64,000 nt of DNA from assembly GCF_009908295.1 (NCBI RefSeq), contig NZ_JAAALO010000001.1:682001-746000 (forward strand). Reading direction: 5' to 3'. The notes beneath the pieces were generated by a model, which saw only the letters and a list, made by a program, of their open reading frames with translations, was not told the DNA's origin and searched no databases. The position numbers and the translations under genes were made by a program. Source of the DNA: Micromonospora rubida. GTDB lineage: Bacteria > Actinomycetota > Actinomycetes > Mycobacteriales > Micromonosporaceae. Shown here piece after piece: positions 1 through 8,892 of the stretch (the stretch's first letter is position 1; each line of letters starts with the position of its first letter).

Positions 1-1428
1 GGCGTCGCCGTACGCCGCGCGGATGATGTTCGCCACGGGCTCGGGCAGGACCTCGAGGTTGAGGCTGCCGCCCCCACCGCCGGACGCGGGGATCCCCGCA
101 GCGGTGAGGTCGTGGGTGACCTGGTCGCTGACCCGGCGCGCGAGGACGGCGCCGAGCACGGAGACGCCGATGGTGCCGCCGAGGGAACGGAAGAACGCGA
201 CGCTGGAGCTGGCCGCGCCGATGTCCTTGAGCGCCACCGTGTTCTGCACGGCGAGGACGAGGTTCTGCATGGTCATGCCGACGCCGACGCCGACGATGAG
301 CATGGCCGCGCCGACCAGGACGAGCGACGTCTCGTGGTCGATGGTGCCGAGCATGCCGAACCCGATGACGAGGACGACCGACCCGAAGACGATGTACGGC
401 TTGAGCTTGCCGGAGTTGGTGATCATGCGCCCGGCGATGATGGACGAGCCGAGGACGCCGGCCATCATCGGGATGGTGAGCAGGCCCGCCTCGGTGGGGC
501 TGTAGCCGCGCCCGATCTGGAAGTACTGGCCGAGGAAGACGGCCCCGCCGAACATGGCCATGCCGACCGCGAGGCTGCCGAGGATGGCGAGGGCGGTGGT
601 GCGTTGCCGGATGATGCTGAGCGGGACGACCGGCTCGGCCGCCCGCGACTCGACCCAGGTCGCCAGGCCCAGCAGGAGAACGGTGCCGCCGACCATCGCG
701 CCGGACTGCCAGGACACCCACGCGAACGAGCTGTCGACGAACGAGATCCAGATCAGCAGCACGCTGACGCCGGCGGCGATCAGGCTCGCGCCCAGGTAGT
801 CGATCTTGACGTTCTCGCGCCGGACGGTGGGCAGCCGCAGGGTCATCTGGAGCAGCACCAGCGCGATCGCGGCGACGGGCACGCCGACGAAGAAGCACCA
901 ACGCCAGCCGAGCCAGGACGTGTCGACGATGAGCCCGCCGAGCAGCGGTCCGCCGACCGTCGCGACTGCCATCACGCCGCCGAGGTAGCCGTTGTACCGG
1001 CCGCGCTCACGCGGCGGGATCATCGCCGCGATGGCGACCTGGACGAGGGCCTGTAGGCCGCCGACGCCGATGCCCTGGAACGCGCGGGCGGCGATGAGCT
1101 GGCCGGCGCTCTGCGAGAAGCCGGCGACCACCGAGCCGACCAGGAAGACGACGATGGCTACCTGCACCAGGGTCTTCTTGTTGAACAGGTCGGCCAGCTT
1201 GCCCCAGATCGGGGTGGTGGCCGTCGCGGTGAGCAGGGTGGCCGTGACCACCCAGGTGTACTGGATCTGCGAGCCGTCCAGCGCTCCGATGATCTTCGGC
1301 AGCGCCGTCGAGACGACGGTGCCACTCAGCATGGCGACGAAGAGCACCAGCAGCAGGCCGCTGAGTGCCTCCAGCGTCTGCCGATGGTTCATCGGCGCGT
1401 CTGTCGCCGTGGTGGTGGGTGCGCTCAT
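1..1428 (-). CDS. MFS drug exporter, DHA2 (EmrB/QacA) family, 3' end cut by window
   Basis: Proton-coupled multidrug efflux permease of the cytoplasmic membrane. The 476 visible codons encode many hydrophobic segments. The N-terminus reads LLLVLFVAMLSGTVVSTALP, and it is followed by the family motif WVVTATLLTATATTPIWGKLADL (quoted in part: motif A, GKLADLF). The segment AFQGIGVGGLQALVQVAIA is the DHA2 signature region. The ATG at 1428-1426 overlaps the MarR stop codon as ATGA, so the two genes are translationally coupled, the usual arrangement for a MarR-repressed exporter. The reading frame is still open at base 1, so the C-terminus lies outside the window. The substrate cannot be told from sequence. 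Confidence 0.93.
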   Translation of the reverse strand, partial: MSAPTTTATDAPMNHRQTLEALSGLLLVLFVAMLSGTVVSTALPKIIGALDGSQIQYTWVVTATLLTATATTPIWGKLADLFNKKTLVQVAIVVFLVGSVVAGFSQSAGQLIAARAFQGIGVGGLQALVQVAIAAMIPPRERGRYNGYLGGVMAVATVGGPLLGGLIVDTSWLGWRWCFFVGVPVAAIALVLLQMTLRLPTVRRENVKIDYLGASLIAAGVSVLLIWISFVDSSFAWVSWQSGAMVGGTVLLLGLATWVESRAAEPVVPLSIIRQRTTALAILGSLAVGMAMFGGAVFLGQYFQIGRGYSPTEAGLLTIPMMAGVLGSSIIAGRMITNSGKLKPYIVFGSVVLVIGFGMLGTIDHETSLVLVGAAMLIVGVGVGMTMQNLVLAVQNTVALKDIGAASSSVAFFRSLGGTIGVSVLGAVLARRVSDQVTHDLTAAGIPASGGGGGSLNLEVLPEPVANIIRAAYGDA

Positions 1429-1892
1429 CGCGCGTCCTCCAGGTTGTCGTTGGTTTTGAGGGCGACATCGAGGTCGCGGGTGAACCGGCCGAGTGCGGCG
1501 CACAGCGCCTCCACCTCGCCGGGAGTCCAGTCGGCGAGCGCCCGATCGAGCAGTTCGCCGTACCAGCCGTGTGCGTCGGCCAAGGCGCTCTGGCCCTTCG
1601 GGGTGATGGCCAGCCAGCTGGCCCGCCGGTCGGCCGGGTCGGTGCGCCGCTCGACCAGGCCGTGCGAGACGAGCGAGGCGACGGCGCGGCTGACGGTCGA
1701 CGGGTCGAGCCCGGTGCGGGAGGCCAACTCCCTGGCATGGCAGCCGGTGGCGTGCTGGTCGATCTGGATGAGCATGCCGACCATGCCGATCGGCACTGAC
1801 GGCCGGTCGTCGGCCCGCCGCTGCTTGACCATCCGCACGCTCTTGAGCAGGCCGAACATCCGAATCATGAGTTCACGGGCGGTGGTTTCCAC
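1425..1892 (-). CDS. MarR-family transcriptional repressor of the adjacent exporter
   Basis: Dimeric winged-helix regulator of about 155 residues, the normal MarR length. The recognition region reads ARELASRTGLDPSTVSRAVA, followed by the wing SHGLVERRTDPADRRASW with the conserved DxRxxxL-type basic loop. I chose the GTG at 1892 because GGGAGGG lies 6 bases upstream. An in-frame ATG at 1967 would add 25 residues without a ribosome binding site and would run through the operator region. The gene is first in a two-gene operon with the MFS exporter (4-base overlap). Palindromes immediately upstream suggest autoregulation released by the exporter's substrate, which is inferred from how MarR family members work. 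Confidence 0.92.
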   Translation of the reverse strand: METTARELMIRMFGLLKSVRMVKQRRADDRPSVPIGMVGMLIQIDQHATGCHARELASRTGLDPSTVSRAVASLVSHGLVERRTDPADRRASWLAITPKGQSALADAHGWYGELLDRALADWTPGEVEALCAALGRFTRDLDVALKTNDNLEDAR

Positions 1893-1915
1893 GCTTACCC
1901 TCCCGGTTCCCGATG

Positions 1916-1963
1916 GTTGCCGCATGCAACTATCCAGCAATCTTGCGCGGCAGGCAAATTTGC
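1916..1963. promoter_or_regulatory. Cluster of TTGC/GCAA palindromes, putative MarR operators
   Basis: The MarR-TetR intergenic region holds GTTGC-N5-GCAAC (1916-1930), GCAATCTTGC (1937-1946) and the perfect palindrome GCAAATTTGC (1954-1963). The last two are spaced 17 bases centre to centre. TTGC/GCAA half-sites are common in MarR-family operators. The position would let the protein control its own operon and possibly the divergent TetR gene. Confidence 0.6.
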
Positions 1964-2001
1964 GCATTGAGAACTAGGTCACCGTCCCGTAGCCTGGCGG
2001 C

Positions 2002-2616
2002 ATGCACGAGGCCGGGCTACGGGAACGCAAGAAGGCGGCCACCCGCCTCGCCCTGCACGAGGCGGCCCTGCGCCTCGCCGCCGAGGAGGGCCTCGACCGG
2101 GTGACCGTCGAGGCGATCGCCGACGCCGCCGACGTCTCCCGGCGGACGTTCTCCAACTACTTCTCCAGCAAGGAGGAGGCGATCTTCTACGGCGACACCG
2201 TGCGGCTGCGCCGGATGCTGGAACTGATCCGGGACCAGCCGGCCGACGAGCAGCCGTGGACGGTGCTCAGCCGCGCGGCGGAGGCCCTCACCATTGAGGT
2301 GTACGGCGAGCTGGCGCCGACCTGGCTGGCCCAACGCCGGCGGGTGCGCAGGCACCCGGGCCTGCTCGCCCACCATGTGGCGGCGTACACGACGGTCGAA
2401 CGGGAGCTGGCCGCCGAGCTGACGCACCGGCTCACCGGCCCCGAGGTGGCCCTGCGGTCGCGGGTCCTGGCGGCAACCTGCCTGGCCACCCTGCGCGTCG
2501 CCCTCCAGCAGTGGATCGAGCACCCGGACGGTCCGCTGCTCGACATGATCCGGACCGCGCTCGCCGAAGTGAGGCCCACACCGGGCACGCCGGGCCCGGC
2601 AACAGGCCCCGGCTGA
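2002..2616 (+). CDS. TetR/AcrR-family transcriptional regulator
   Basis: 204-residue one-component regulator. The N-terminal HTH is clear: RLALHEAALRLAAEEGLDRV, then VEAIADAADVSRRTFSNYFS and the typical KEEAIFYGD. The C-terminal ligand domain is helical and ends in a proline/glycine-rich tail. It is divergent from the MarR-MFS operon across about 110 bases and convergent with the ROK gene, with 3 bases between the stops. Divergence from an exporter operon suggests it may share its control, but its ligand is unknown. Confidence 0.92.
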   Translation: MHEAGLRERKKAATRLALHEAALRLAAEEGLDRVTVEAIADAADVSRRTFSNYFSSKEEAIFYGDTVRLRRMLELIRDQPADEQPWTVLSRAAEALTIEVYGELAPTWLAQRRRVRRHPGLLAHHVAAYTTVERELAAELTHRLTGPEVALRSRVLAATCLATLRVALQQWIEHPDGPLLDMIRTALAEVRPTPGTPGPATGPG

Positions 2617-2619
2617 CGA

Positions 2620-3939
2620 TCAGGCCGGGGTGGGGTCGGTCCCCGACCAGCCCACGGCCCCGACGTTCAGCGGGTCCGGCGTGGTGGGGTCGGCCCCCGA
2701 CCAGCCCGCGGCCCCGACGTTCAGCGGGTCCGCCAGCAGTTTGGCGAAGGCCAGCTCGGCGGCGCCGATCAGGGCGGCGTCGCGGCCGAGCGTCGCCGCC
2801 CGAAGCCGCAGGTGCTCACGGAAGGCGGGCAGCACCATGCTGTCCAGGCGGCGACGGACGGTATCCGCCCCGGCGGCGTAGATGTCGCGCAACGAGCCGC
2901 CGAACACCACCACGCCCGGATTGACCACGTTGGCGAGGTTGGCCACGCCGAAGCCGAGCCAGTCGGCGACCTGCCGCACCGCCGCCTGGGCGGTGCGGTC
3001 GCCGCCGGCCGCCGCGCGCAGGACCTCGACGACCGCCGAGGGCCCGCCCGGCTCCCGGCCGGCGTGCCGCAGCAGCGCGGCCCCACCGATCTCGGTATCC
3101 CAGCAGCCGCGTGAGCCGCAGCCGCAGGGCAGTCCGTACGGGTTGACCACCATGTGGCCGACCTTGCCGCCGTGCCCCCGGTGGCCGACCACCAGCCGGC
3201 CGCCGACGATGATGCCGGCGCTGACCCCGAGGTCGCCGTGCAGGTAGACGAGGTCGTCGACGCCCACCGCCACGCCCCGGACGTGTTCGGCCAGGCCGGC
3301 GATGTCGGCCAGGTCGCCGGCGACGAGACCCGGGCCCGCGGCGAGCTCGGCCTCGAACGCGGCGCGCAGCGGCTCGCCGGGACCGCCGATCCGGATCCTC
3401 CCGTCGCGGTCACGGGTCGTGTCGGTCACCGCGACCGCGCCGCCCACCAGCAACGCCTCTCCGGTGACGGCCCGCTGCATGTCGCGGACCAGGCCGGCCA
3501 GCGGGCCGATCGCGTCGAAGACCGACATCCCGCCGGGCCTGTCGACCTCGCGCAGGTCGAGGATGCGACCGCCAAGACCGATGCGGGCGGCGCGTAGCCA
3601 ATCCGCCTCGACGCTCAACGCGTGCGTGTACACCTGTGCCGAGCGGGGACGCACCACCAGCGAGGGCCGCCCGGCGCGGCGGACGGTGGTCGGTGCCTCC
3701 TCGGTGACCAGCCCGGCGGCGGTGAGGTCGGCCGCGAGCGCCCCGATGGTGCTGCGGTTGAGGCCGAGCCGGCTGGTCAGCTCGGCACGGGACGTCGGGC
3801 CGTGCACGTGGACGTGACGCAGCACGGCACCGAGGTTTCGCCGACGGGTCTCCTCCTGGGTCATGCCGGGCGCTCCCGGCGCGGCAAGCTCCGGGTCGCG
3901 GCCGACCCGCGCCTGCCCGGGCCGGGTGGGTGTCGCCAC
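2620..3939 (-). CDS. ROK-family transcriptional regulator (NagC/XylR type)
   Basis: 439-residue sugar-responsive regulator. The winged HTH (residues about 30-90) reads LRHVHVHGPTSRAELTSRLG, then LNRSTIGALAADLTAAGLV. The ROK kinase-like domain follows. Its zinc-site motif CGCGSRGCWDTEIG matches the family consensus CxCGxxGCxE. GTG at 3939 is preferred because GGAGGAGG lies 7 bases upstream; an internal ATG at 3864 is possible. The C-terminus carries an 18-residue tandem duplication (see the repeat at 2631) not expected in the family. It lies downstream of the mmsA-mmsB-chvE operon behind a terminator, and is a plausible regulator of that operon. Target and ligand are inferred only. Confidence 0.92.
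   Translation of the reverse strand: MATPTRPGQARVGRDPELAAPGAPGMTQEETRRRNLGAVLRHVHVHGPTSRAELTSRLGLNRSTIGALAADLTAAGLVTEEAPTTVRRAGRPSLVVRPRSAQVYTHALSVEADWLRAARIGLGGRILDLREVDRPGGMSVFDAIGPLAGLVRDMQRAVTGEALLVGGAVAVTDTTRDRDGRIRIGGPGEPLRAAFEAELAAGPGLVAGDLADIAGLAEHVRGVAVGVDDLVYLHGDLGVSAGIIVGGRLVVGHRGHGGKVGHMVVNPYGLPCGCGSRGCWDTEIGGAALLRHAGREPGGPSAVVEVLRAAAGGDRTAQAAVRQVADWLGFGVANLANVVNPGVVVFGGSLRDIYAAGADTVRRRLDSMVLPAFREHLRLRAATLGRDAALIGAAELAFAKLLADPLNVGAAGWSGADPTTPDPLNVGAVGWSGTDPTPA
2631..2732. repeat. Tandem direct repeat, period 54 bp, at the 3' end of the ROK gene
   Basis: Two 48-base copies (2631-2678 and 2685-2732) differ at only two positions. In frame they encode two copies of DPLNVGAxGWSGxDPT at the extreme C-terminus of the ROK protein. 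The period is a multiple of three, so the frame is kept. The near identity suggests a recent duplication. Confidence 0.9.
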
Positions 3940-3990
3940 GGTCGGGCCTCCTCCCCCGGGTCGGCTCGGCGTCGCTGGTGGACGCCGTCA

Positions 3991-4030
3991 CGGCGAAGGG
4001 CCCCGGAGCGGACTCCGGGACCCTTCGCCG
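3991..4030 (-). terminator. Strong hairpin terminator after chvE
   Basis: Arms CGGCGAAGGGCCCCGGAG (3991-4008) and CTCCGGGACCCTTCGCCG (4013-4030) form an 18-bp stem with one mismatch and a 4-base loop. It lies 19 bases past the chvE stop. There is no clear U-tract, which is common in actinobacteria. It separates the sugar ABC operon from the ROK gene. Confidence 0.88.
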
Positions 4031-4048
4031 CTGGTTACCTCGCGGTGC

Positions 4049-5149
4049 TCACTTGGTGAGCGGCGCGAGCTTCGGGTCGTTCGCGTAGGCCTCGGCCGCG
4101 TTGGCCTTGGTGACGGCGACCGGCGGGAGCAGGTACGTCTCGACGACCTTGCTGCCGTTGTTGTAGGACTTGGTGTCGTTCACCTCGGGGTTCTCACCGG
4201 CCTGCAGGGACTTCACCATGGTGATGGTCTGCTTGACCAGGGTCCGGGTGTCCTTGTTGATCGTCATGTACTGCTCGCCCGCGATGATGGACTTGACCGA
4301 CTCGACCTCGGAGTCCTGGCCGGTGACGACCGGGATCGGCTTGTTGGCACCCTTGATCGAGGTGATGATCGCGCGGCCGAGCGTGTCGTTCGGGGAGAGG
4401 ACGCCGTCCAGCTCCTTGCTGCCGTAGGTCGAGGTCAGCAGCTGGTCCATGCGGGCCTGCGCACCCTCGGCCTTCCAGCCCTGGATGGCGGTCTGCTTGA
4501 CGTCGACCTGCTTCGAGCCGACGACGACGTTGCCCTTGTCGATCTCCGGCTTGAGCACGTCCATCGCGCCGTTGAAGAAGACACCGGCGTTGTTGTCGTC
4601 CGGCGAGCCGGAGAAGAGCTCGATGTTGTACGGGCCGTTCGGCTTCTTGGCCTTCATGCCGTCCAGCAGGGCCTGGCCCTGGAGCTGGCCGACCTTGAAG
4701 TTGTCGAACGCGACGTAGTAGTCGAGGTCCGGGCTGTTGGTGATGAGCCGGTCGTAGGCGATGACCTTCACGCCCGCCTGGTGCGCTGCGGCGACCTGGG
4801 TCGACAGCTGCGCGGCGTCGGTCGCGCCGATGACGATGACCTTGGCGCCCTTGGTGACCATGGCGGTGATCTGCGCCTGCTGGTCGGCGACCGTGGTCGA
4901 CGCGCCCGCGTACTGCACGTCGCTGGTGAACCCGGCCTCCTTGAGGCCGTTGCTGAACAGGTCGCCGGCGAGGACCCAGTTCTCCGAGGTCTTGGCCGGC
5001 AGGGCCACGCCGATCAGGGAGTTGGCCGCGAAGCCCTTGGCGTCGCCGCCGGAGCTGCCGGACTCCTCGTCGCGGCCGGAGCCGCAGGCGGTGAGGGCCA
5101 GCGCTGCGATGGCACCGATGGCCACCGACTTGCCGAGGAAGTTGCGCAT
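4049..5149 (-). CDS. chvE: Multiple-sugar ABC transporter substrate-binding lipoprotein (ChvE family)
   Basis: Periplasmic-binding-protein-like lipoprotein of 366 residues that would present monosaccharides to the MmsAB transporter. The leader ends in a lipobox with Cys22 (ALTAC), followed by a Gly/Ser-rich linker. The body is a type I sugar-binding fold: GVALPAKTSENW near the start, ITAMVTKGAKVIVIGATDA, VIAYDRLI, DNFKVGQLQG and VVTGQDSE are all characteristic of ChvE/XylF-like proteins. The gene is last in the operon mmsA-mmsB-chvE and is followed by a strong terminator. ChvE homologs bind glucose, galactose, xylose or arabinose; the exact sugar is not determinable here. Confidence 0.92.
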   Translation of the reverse strand: MRNFLGKSVAIGAIAALALTACGSGRDEESGSSGGDAKGFAANSLIGVALPAKTSENWVLAGDLFSNGLKEAGFTSDVQYAGASTTVADQQAQITAMVTKGAKVIVIGATDAAQLSTQVAAAHQAGVKVIAYDRLITNSPDLDYYVAFDNFKVGQLQGQALLDGMKAKKPNGPYNIELFSGSPDDNNAGVFFNGAMDVLKPEIDKGNVVVGSKQVDVKQTAIQGWKAEGAQARMDQLLTSTYGSKELDGVLSPNDTLGRAIITSIKGANKPIPVVTGQDSEVESVKSIIAGEQYMTINKDTRTLVKQTITMVKSLQAGENPEVNDTKSYNNGSKVVETYLLPPVAVTKANAAEAYANDPKLAPLTK

Positions 5150-5202
5150 GAGCAGTAATGCCCTTCTACGGAGGTGATACGGGAAGACAAGGTCGGTGGG
5201 CG

Positions 5203-6501
5203 TCAGCCGGCCACCTTGACGGGGGCGGCATCGCCGCCCACCTTTGGTGATGCGGTGGGAGGGCCGGAGCCGTCACGGCGGAACGGGCGCGTGAGGCTGC
5301 CGATGACGGAGAACCGTCCCTGGCTCTTGTTGTAGACGTCGATCGCGACGGCCAGCAGCAGGACCAGCCCCTTGATGATCTGGACGCGGTCGGTGCCGAC
5401 GCCCATCAGTTGCAGGCCGTTGTTGAGCACGGCCATGACCAGACCACCGACGATCGAGCCGCTGATGGTCCCGATGCCACCGGCGACGGCCGCGCCACCG
5501 ATGAAGACCGCGGCGATCGCGTCCAGTTCCCAGCCGTTGCCGTCCTGCGGACCGGATGCCGCCGAACGGGCCACGAAGATCATGCCGGCCAGGGCTGCCA
5601 GCACGGACATGTTCATCATGACGAAGAAGTTGACCCGCTTGAGCTTGACGCCGGACAGCTCGGCCGCCCGGGAGTTGCCGCCCACCGCGTAGATGTGCCG
5701 GCCGCCCGCCGTGTTGCGGGTGTAGAAGGAGTACGCGAGCACCAGGGCCACCAGGATGATCCCGGAGACCGGGAAGCTGGTGCCGACGCGACCGCTGGCG
5801 AAGCGCAGCGAGGCGAAGACGATCACGCCGATCATCACGGCCAGCCGCAGGATCGAGATCCACATCGGGGCCGCGTCGGCGTCCATCTGCCGGCGCGTCC
5901 GGCGCGACTGGAGCTCCCGCCACACCACGGCCGCGCACGCGGCCAGGCCCAGCAGCAGCGTCATGTTGTTGTAGCCGGTGTTCGGGCCGACCTCGGGCAG
6001 GAACCCGGAGCCGATCACCCGGAAGCCCTCGGGCACCGGGATGGTGTTCGCGTTGCCGATGAACTGGTTGCCGCCCCGGAAGAGCAGCATGCCCGCCAGG
6101 GTGACGATGAACGCCGGCACTCCGACGTAGGCCACCCAGAAGCCCTGCCAGGCGCCGATCACCGCACCGATCACCAGGCCGAACACGATGGCGGCGGGCC
6201 AGGGCAGCGACCAGTCGGCCATCGACTTGGCCACCAGGATTCCGGCGATCGCGGCGACCGAGCCGACCGACAGGTCGATGTGCCCGGCGACGATCACCAT
6301 CAGCATGCCGATGGCGAGGATGAGGATGTACGAGTTCTGCTGGAACAGCGCGATCAGGTTGTCCGACCGCAGGGTCAGGCCGTCCGTCAGGATCTGGAAA
6401 AGGACGACGATCGCGACCAGTGTGAAGATCATCCCGAACTGACGGGCGTTGGAGGTCGTGCCTCCGAACAGGTTCTTCTGAAGGTCCTTGATCCGGCTCA
6501 T
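5203..6501 (-). CDS. mmsB: Multiple-monosaccharide ABC transporter permease (MmsB/GguB)
   Basis: 432-residue membrane permease of the ribose/xylose class (BPD_transp_2). It has about ten hydrophobic segments and the family motif [20 protein letters not shown]. That is followed by [20 protein letters not shown], which is typical of RbsC/XylH/GguB. A central hydrophilic loop carrying [13 protein letters not shown] distinguishes the longer GguB/XylH type from RbsC. Its ATG overlaps the mmsA stop as ATGA (6498-6501), so it is translationally coupled to the ATPase. It pairs with the downstream ChvE lipoprotein. Confidence 0.93.
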   Translation of the reverse strand: MSRIKDLQKNLFGGTTSNARQFGMIFTLVAIVVLFQILTDGLTLRSDNLIALFQQNSYILILAIGMLMVIVAGHIDLSVGSVAAIAGILVAKSMADWSLPWPAAIVFGLVIGAVIGAWQGFWVAYVGVPAFIVTLAGMLLFRGGNQFIGNANTIPVPEGFRVIGSGFLPEVGPNTGYNNMTLLLGLAACAAVVWRELQSRRTRRQMDADAAPMWISILRLAVMIGVIVFASLRFASGRVGTSFPVSGIILVALVLAYSFYTRNTAGGRHIYAVGGNSRAAELSGVKLKRVNFFVMMNMSVLAALAGMIFVARSAASGPQDGNGWELDAIAAVFIGGAAVAGGIGTISGSIVGGLVMAVLNNGLQLMGVGTDRVQIIKGLVLLLAVAIDVYNKSQGRFSVIGSLTRPFRRDGSGPPTASPKVGGDAAPVKVAG

Positions 6502-8045
6502 CGTGTCTGCATCTTCTTCGTCGAGGTCATCTGCTTCATGAGGGTCTCCGGGTCCGCGTCGGCCCGGGCGATCTCGCCCGTGATGGTGCCTTCGAACACG
6601 GTGTAGGTGCGGTCGCAGAGCCCGATCAGCTCAGGCAGTTCCGAGGAGATGACGACGACGCCCTTCCCCTGGTCGGCAAGCCGCTGGATGATGCCGTAGA
6701 TCTCGTACTTGGCGCCCACGTCGATGCCGCGGGTCGGTTCGTCGAGGATCAGCAGGTCCGGGTCCGTGAACATCCACTTCGCCAGGACGACCTTCTGCTG
6801 ATTGCCGCCGGAGAGCTTGGAGACGCCCTCGTCGACCGTCGGGGCCTTGGTCCGCAGCTCCCTGCGGTACGCCTCGGCGGCCTGGTACTGCTCGACCTCG
6901 TCGAGCACGCCGTGGTGCGAGATCTTGGACAGCTTGGCGGCCACCGTCGAGGTCTTGATGTCGTCGAGCAGGTTCAGCCCGATCGCCTTGCGGTCCTCGC
7001 TGACGTACGCGAGCCCGTGGGCGATCGCGTCCGCCACCGACTTGAGCACGATCTCCTTGCCGTCCTTGATGATCGTGCCCGACTCGTACACCCCGTAGGA
7101 GCGGCCGAAGACGCTCATGGCCAGCTCGGTGCGGCCCGCGCCCATCAGCCCGGCGAAGCCGACGATCTCGCCACGCCGTACGACGAAGCTCTCGTTCTTG
7201 CAGACCTGGCGGTCGGCGGAGATCGGGTGCCGGACGTTCCAGTTGCGGACCTCGAAGAAGATCTCGCCGATCTTCGGGGTGTGGTCCGGGAACCGGCTGC
7301 CGAGCTCGCGGCCGACCATGCCGCGCACGATCCGGTCCTCGTCGACGCCGTCGGCCTTGACGTCCAGGGTCTCGACCGTCCGACCGTCGCGCAGGATGGT
7401 GATCTGGTCGGCGATCGCCTCGATCTCGTTCAGCTTGTGGGAGATCATGATCGAGGTGACGCCCCGGGCGCGGAAGCCGCGCAGCAGGTCCAGCAGGTGC
7501 CGGGAGTCGGCCTCGTTGAGCGCGGCGGTCGGCTCGTCCAGGATGAGCAGCTTCACGTCCTTGGCGAACGCCTTGGCGATCTCCACGAGCTGCTGCTTGC
7601 CGACGCCGATGTCCTTGATCAGGGTGTCCGGGTCCTCCGCCAGGCCGACCCGGGCCATCAGCTCCAGGGCCATCCGGTTCGCGGACTTCCAGTCGATCGC
7701 GCCCCGCCTGCGCGGCTCGTTGCCGAGGAAGATGTTCTCGGTGATCGACATGCCCGGGATGAGCGCGAGCTCCTGGTGGATGATCACGATCCCCGCGCTC
7801 TCGCTCGCGCGGATGTCGGAGAAGCGGGTCTCCGCGCCCTGGTAGACGATCTGGCCGTCGTAGGTGCCGTACGGGTAGACCCCGCTGAGCACCTTCATCA
7901 GCGTGGACTTGCCGGCGCCGTTCTCGCCGCAGATGGCGTGGATCTCGCCGGCGCGCACCACCAGGTTGACGTCGGCGAGGGCCTTGACTCCGGGAAACTC
8001 CTTGGTGATGGAGCGCATCTCCAGGAGGATGGGTACGTCGTTCAT
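6498..8045 (-). CDS. mmsA: Multiple-monosaccharide ABC transporter ATP-binding protein (MmsA/GguA)
   Basis: Tandem-domain sugar ABC ATPase of 515 residues. Domain 1 has Walker [10 protein letters not shown] (residues 40-48), an ABC signature of the [14 protein letters not shown] type and Walker [12 protein letters not shown]. Domain 2 has the degenerate Walker [11 protein letters not shown], signature [14 protein letters not shown] and Walker [13 protein letters not shown], as in RbsA/XylG/GguA. I chose the ATG at 8045, preceded by GAGGTGG. The frame stays open to 8177, but that extension has no coding character and runs over the promoter. The gene is first in its operon. Confidence 0.94.
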   Translation of the reverse strand: MNDVPILLEMRSITKEFPGVKALADVNLVVRAGEIHAICGENGAGKSTLMKVLSGVYPYGTYDGQIVYQGAETRFSDIRASESAGIVIIHQELALIPGMSITENIFLGNEPRRRGAIDWKSANRMALELMARVGLAEDPDTLIKDIGVGKQQLVEIAKAFAKDVKLLILDEPTAALNEADSRHLLDLLRGFRARGVTSIMISHKLNEIEAIADQITILRDGRTVETLDVKADGVDEDRIVRGMVGRELGSRFPDHTPKIGEIFFEVRNWNVRHPISADRQVCKNESFVVRRGEIVGFAGLMGAGRTELAMSVFGRSYGVYESGTIIKDGKEIVLKSVADAIAHGLAYVSEDRKAIGLNLLDDIKTSTVAAKLSKISHHGVLDEVEQYQAAEAYRRELRTKAPTVDEGVSKLSGGNQQKVVLAKWMFTDPDLLILDEPTRGIDVGAKYEIYGIIQRLADQGKGVVVISSELPELIGLCDRTYTVFEGTITGEIARADADPETLMKQMTSTKKMQTR

Positions 8046-8121
8046 CGTTCGCACCACCTCGCCAACATCATCGATACCTCCGGAAGGGGAAGAACCTTCA
8101 CCTGGTTTTGTTGTTGGAGGC

Positions 8122-8176
8122 AACGTATTCCGGCGGAGGGCCGATCGCAAGGCTGGACCGGCCCTAACATGTAACA
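8122..8176 (-). promoter_or_regulatory. Promoter of the mmsA-mmsB-chvE operon with an upstream TAACA direct repeat
   Basis: On the minus strand, TTGCGA (8150-8145) and TACGTT (8127-8122) are separated by 17 bases, a good actinobacterial sigma-70-type promoter about 77 bases before the mmsA ATG. Just upstream is TAACATGTAACA (8165-8176), a direct repeat that may be an activator or repressor site. The promoter is predicted by eye only. Confidence 0.55.
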
Positions 8177-8177
8177 A

Positions 8178-8535
8178 TCCCGCAATGCTGGGGGTAGCTC
8201 GGCGTCATCCGCACCACCCGTCACGCCGACACCACCAGAACGACCGGCGGGCCGGCCCACCGCCGGCCCCGCCCGCACGGAGCGCGGACACACGACGACC
8301 CCGGCCACGCGCGGCCGGGTGCGGAACCCGGGAACCGCAGAGCAACGGTAGTCGGCCGACGCGCCCGCCGCCGGGCGGGACTCCGCCGGCGCCGTGGTGG
8401 TCGCACGGCAAGGTGTGCACGGCAAGGCATGACAGCCGGGCGCGCGCGTGGAACAGAGTTCCAGATCCCCGCAGTGCCGCGCCCGCCCCGCCTGCCGCGG
8501 TCACGTCGCCGATCAGACCTCGCCCGGCGGTGGGG
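8178..8535. other. Intergenic region between the mmsA promoter and the ferredoxin gene
   Basis: I see no convincing gene. It holds the inverted repeat CCCGGCC-ACGCGC-GGCCGGG near 8303-8322, a possible terminator for the ferredoxin transcript. It also holds the perfect inverted repeat TGGAACAGAGTTCCA (8449-8463) and a repeated CACGGCAAGG (twice within 8404-8428). The function of the last two is unknown. Confidence 0.5.
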
Positions 8536-8730
8536 TCACGGCACCACGGCGATCGCGGCGGCGGGACACACCGCTGCGGCGTTGCGCACGTTGTCGGCCT
8601 GATCGGCGGGCGGGGTAGCGGCCAGGAGGACGACGACCCCGTCCTCGTCGCGCTGGTCGAAGACCTCCGGCGCCACCAGGACACACTGCCCCGCGCCGCA
8701 GCACTTCTCCTCGTCGATGGTGATCCGCAT
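8536..8730 (-). CDS. [3Fe-4S] ferredoxin, electron donor for the adjacent P450
   Basis: 64-residue ferredoxin. The cluster ligands are visible in CCGAGQCVLVAPEVF near the N-terminus and CPAAAI near the C-terminus, the three-cysteine pattern (CxxxxxC plus a distal CP) of actinobacterial 3Fe-4S ferredoxins that serve P450s. One extra cysteine precedes the first ligand. Its start ATG has GGAAGG just upstream. It follows the P450 gene on the same strand, with only the short TetR-like fragment between, which supports a dedicated redox pair. No ferredoxin reductase gene is nearby. Confidence 0.92.
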   Translation of the reverse strand: MRITIDEEKCCGAGQCVLVAPEVFDQRDEDGVVVLLAATPPADQADNVRNAAAVCPAAAIAVVP

Positions 8731-8766
8731 GGTGGAAACCTTCCGTGGCTCGGGGTGGCGGAGGGC

Positions 8767-8892
8767 TCAGCGCCCGTCGGTGGCGGCGAAGAGCCGCTCG
8801 GCGGCGCTCAGCAGGAGCGCCCGGGTCGCCGCCGCGTCCGCGCGCAGCCGCCGCTGGGACGCCAGGCGTTCCTGCGGGGCTGGGGTCACCAT
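8767..8892 (-). pseudogene. 41-codon ORF resembling the first helix of a TetR regulator, probably truncated relic
   Basis: A short open frame starts at ATG 8892, overlaps the P450 stop by 7 bases and ends at TGA 8767. Its C-terminal half, RALLLSAAERLFAATDGR, matches the helix-1 pattern of TetR proteins (RxxLLxAAxxLFAxxG). The frame stops exactly where the DNA-recognition helices should begin. I see no continuation in another frame before the ferredoxin start. It may be a decayed regulator, or a short coupled leader between P450 and ferredoxin. Confidence 0.55.

Noticed and set aside
112..1056. Long plus-strand open frames opposite the MFS exporter
   Set aside because: They are antisense shadows; codon third-position GC and transmembrane pattern support only the minus-strand exporter.
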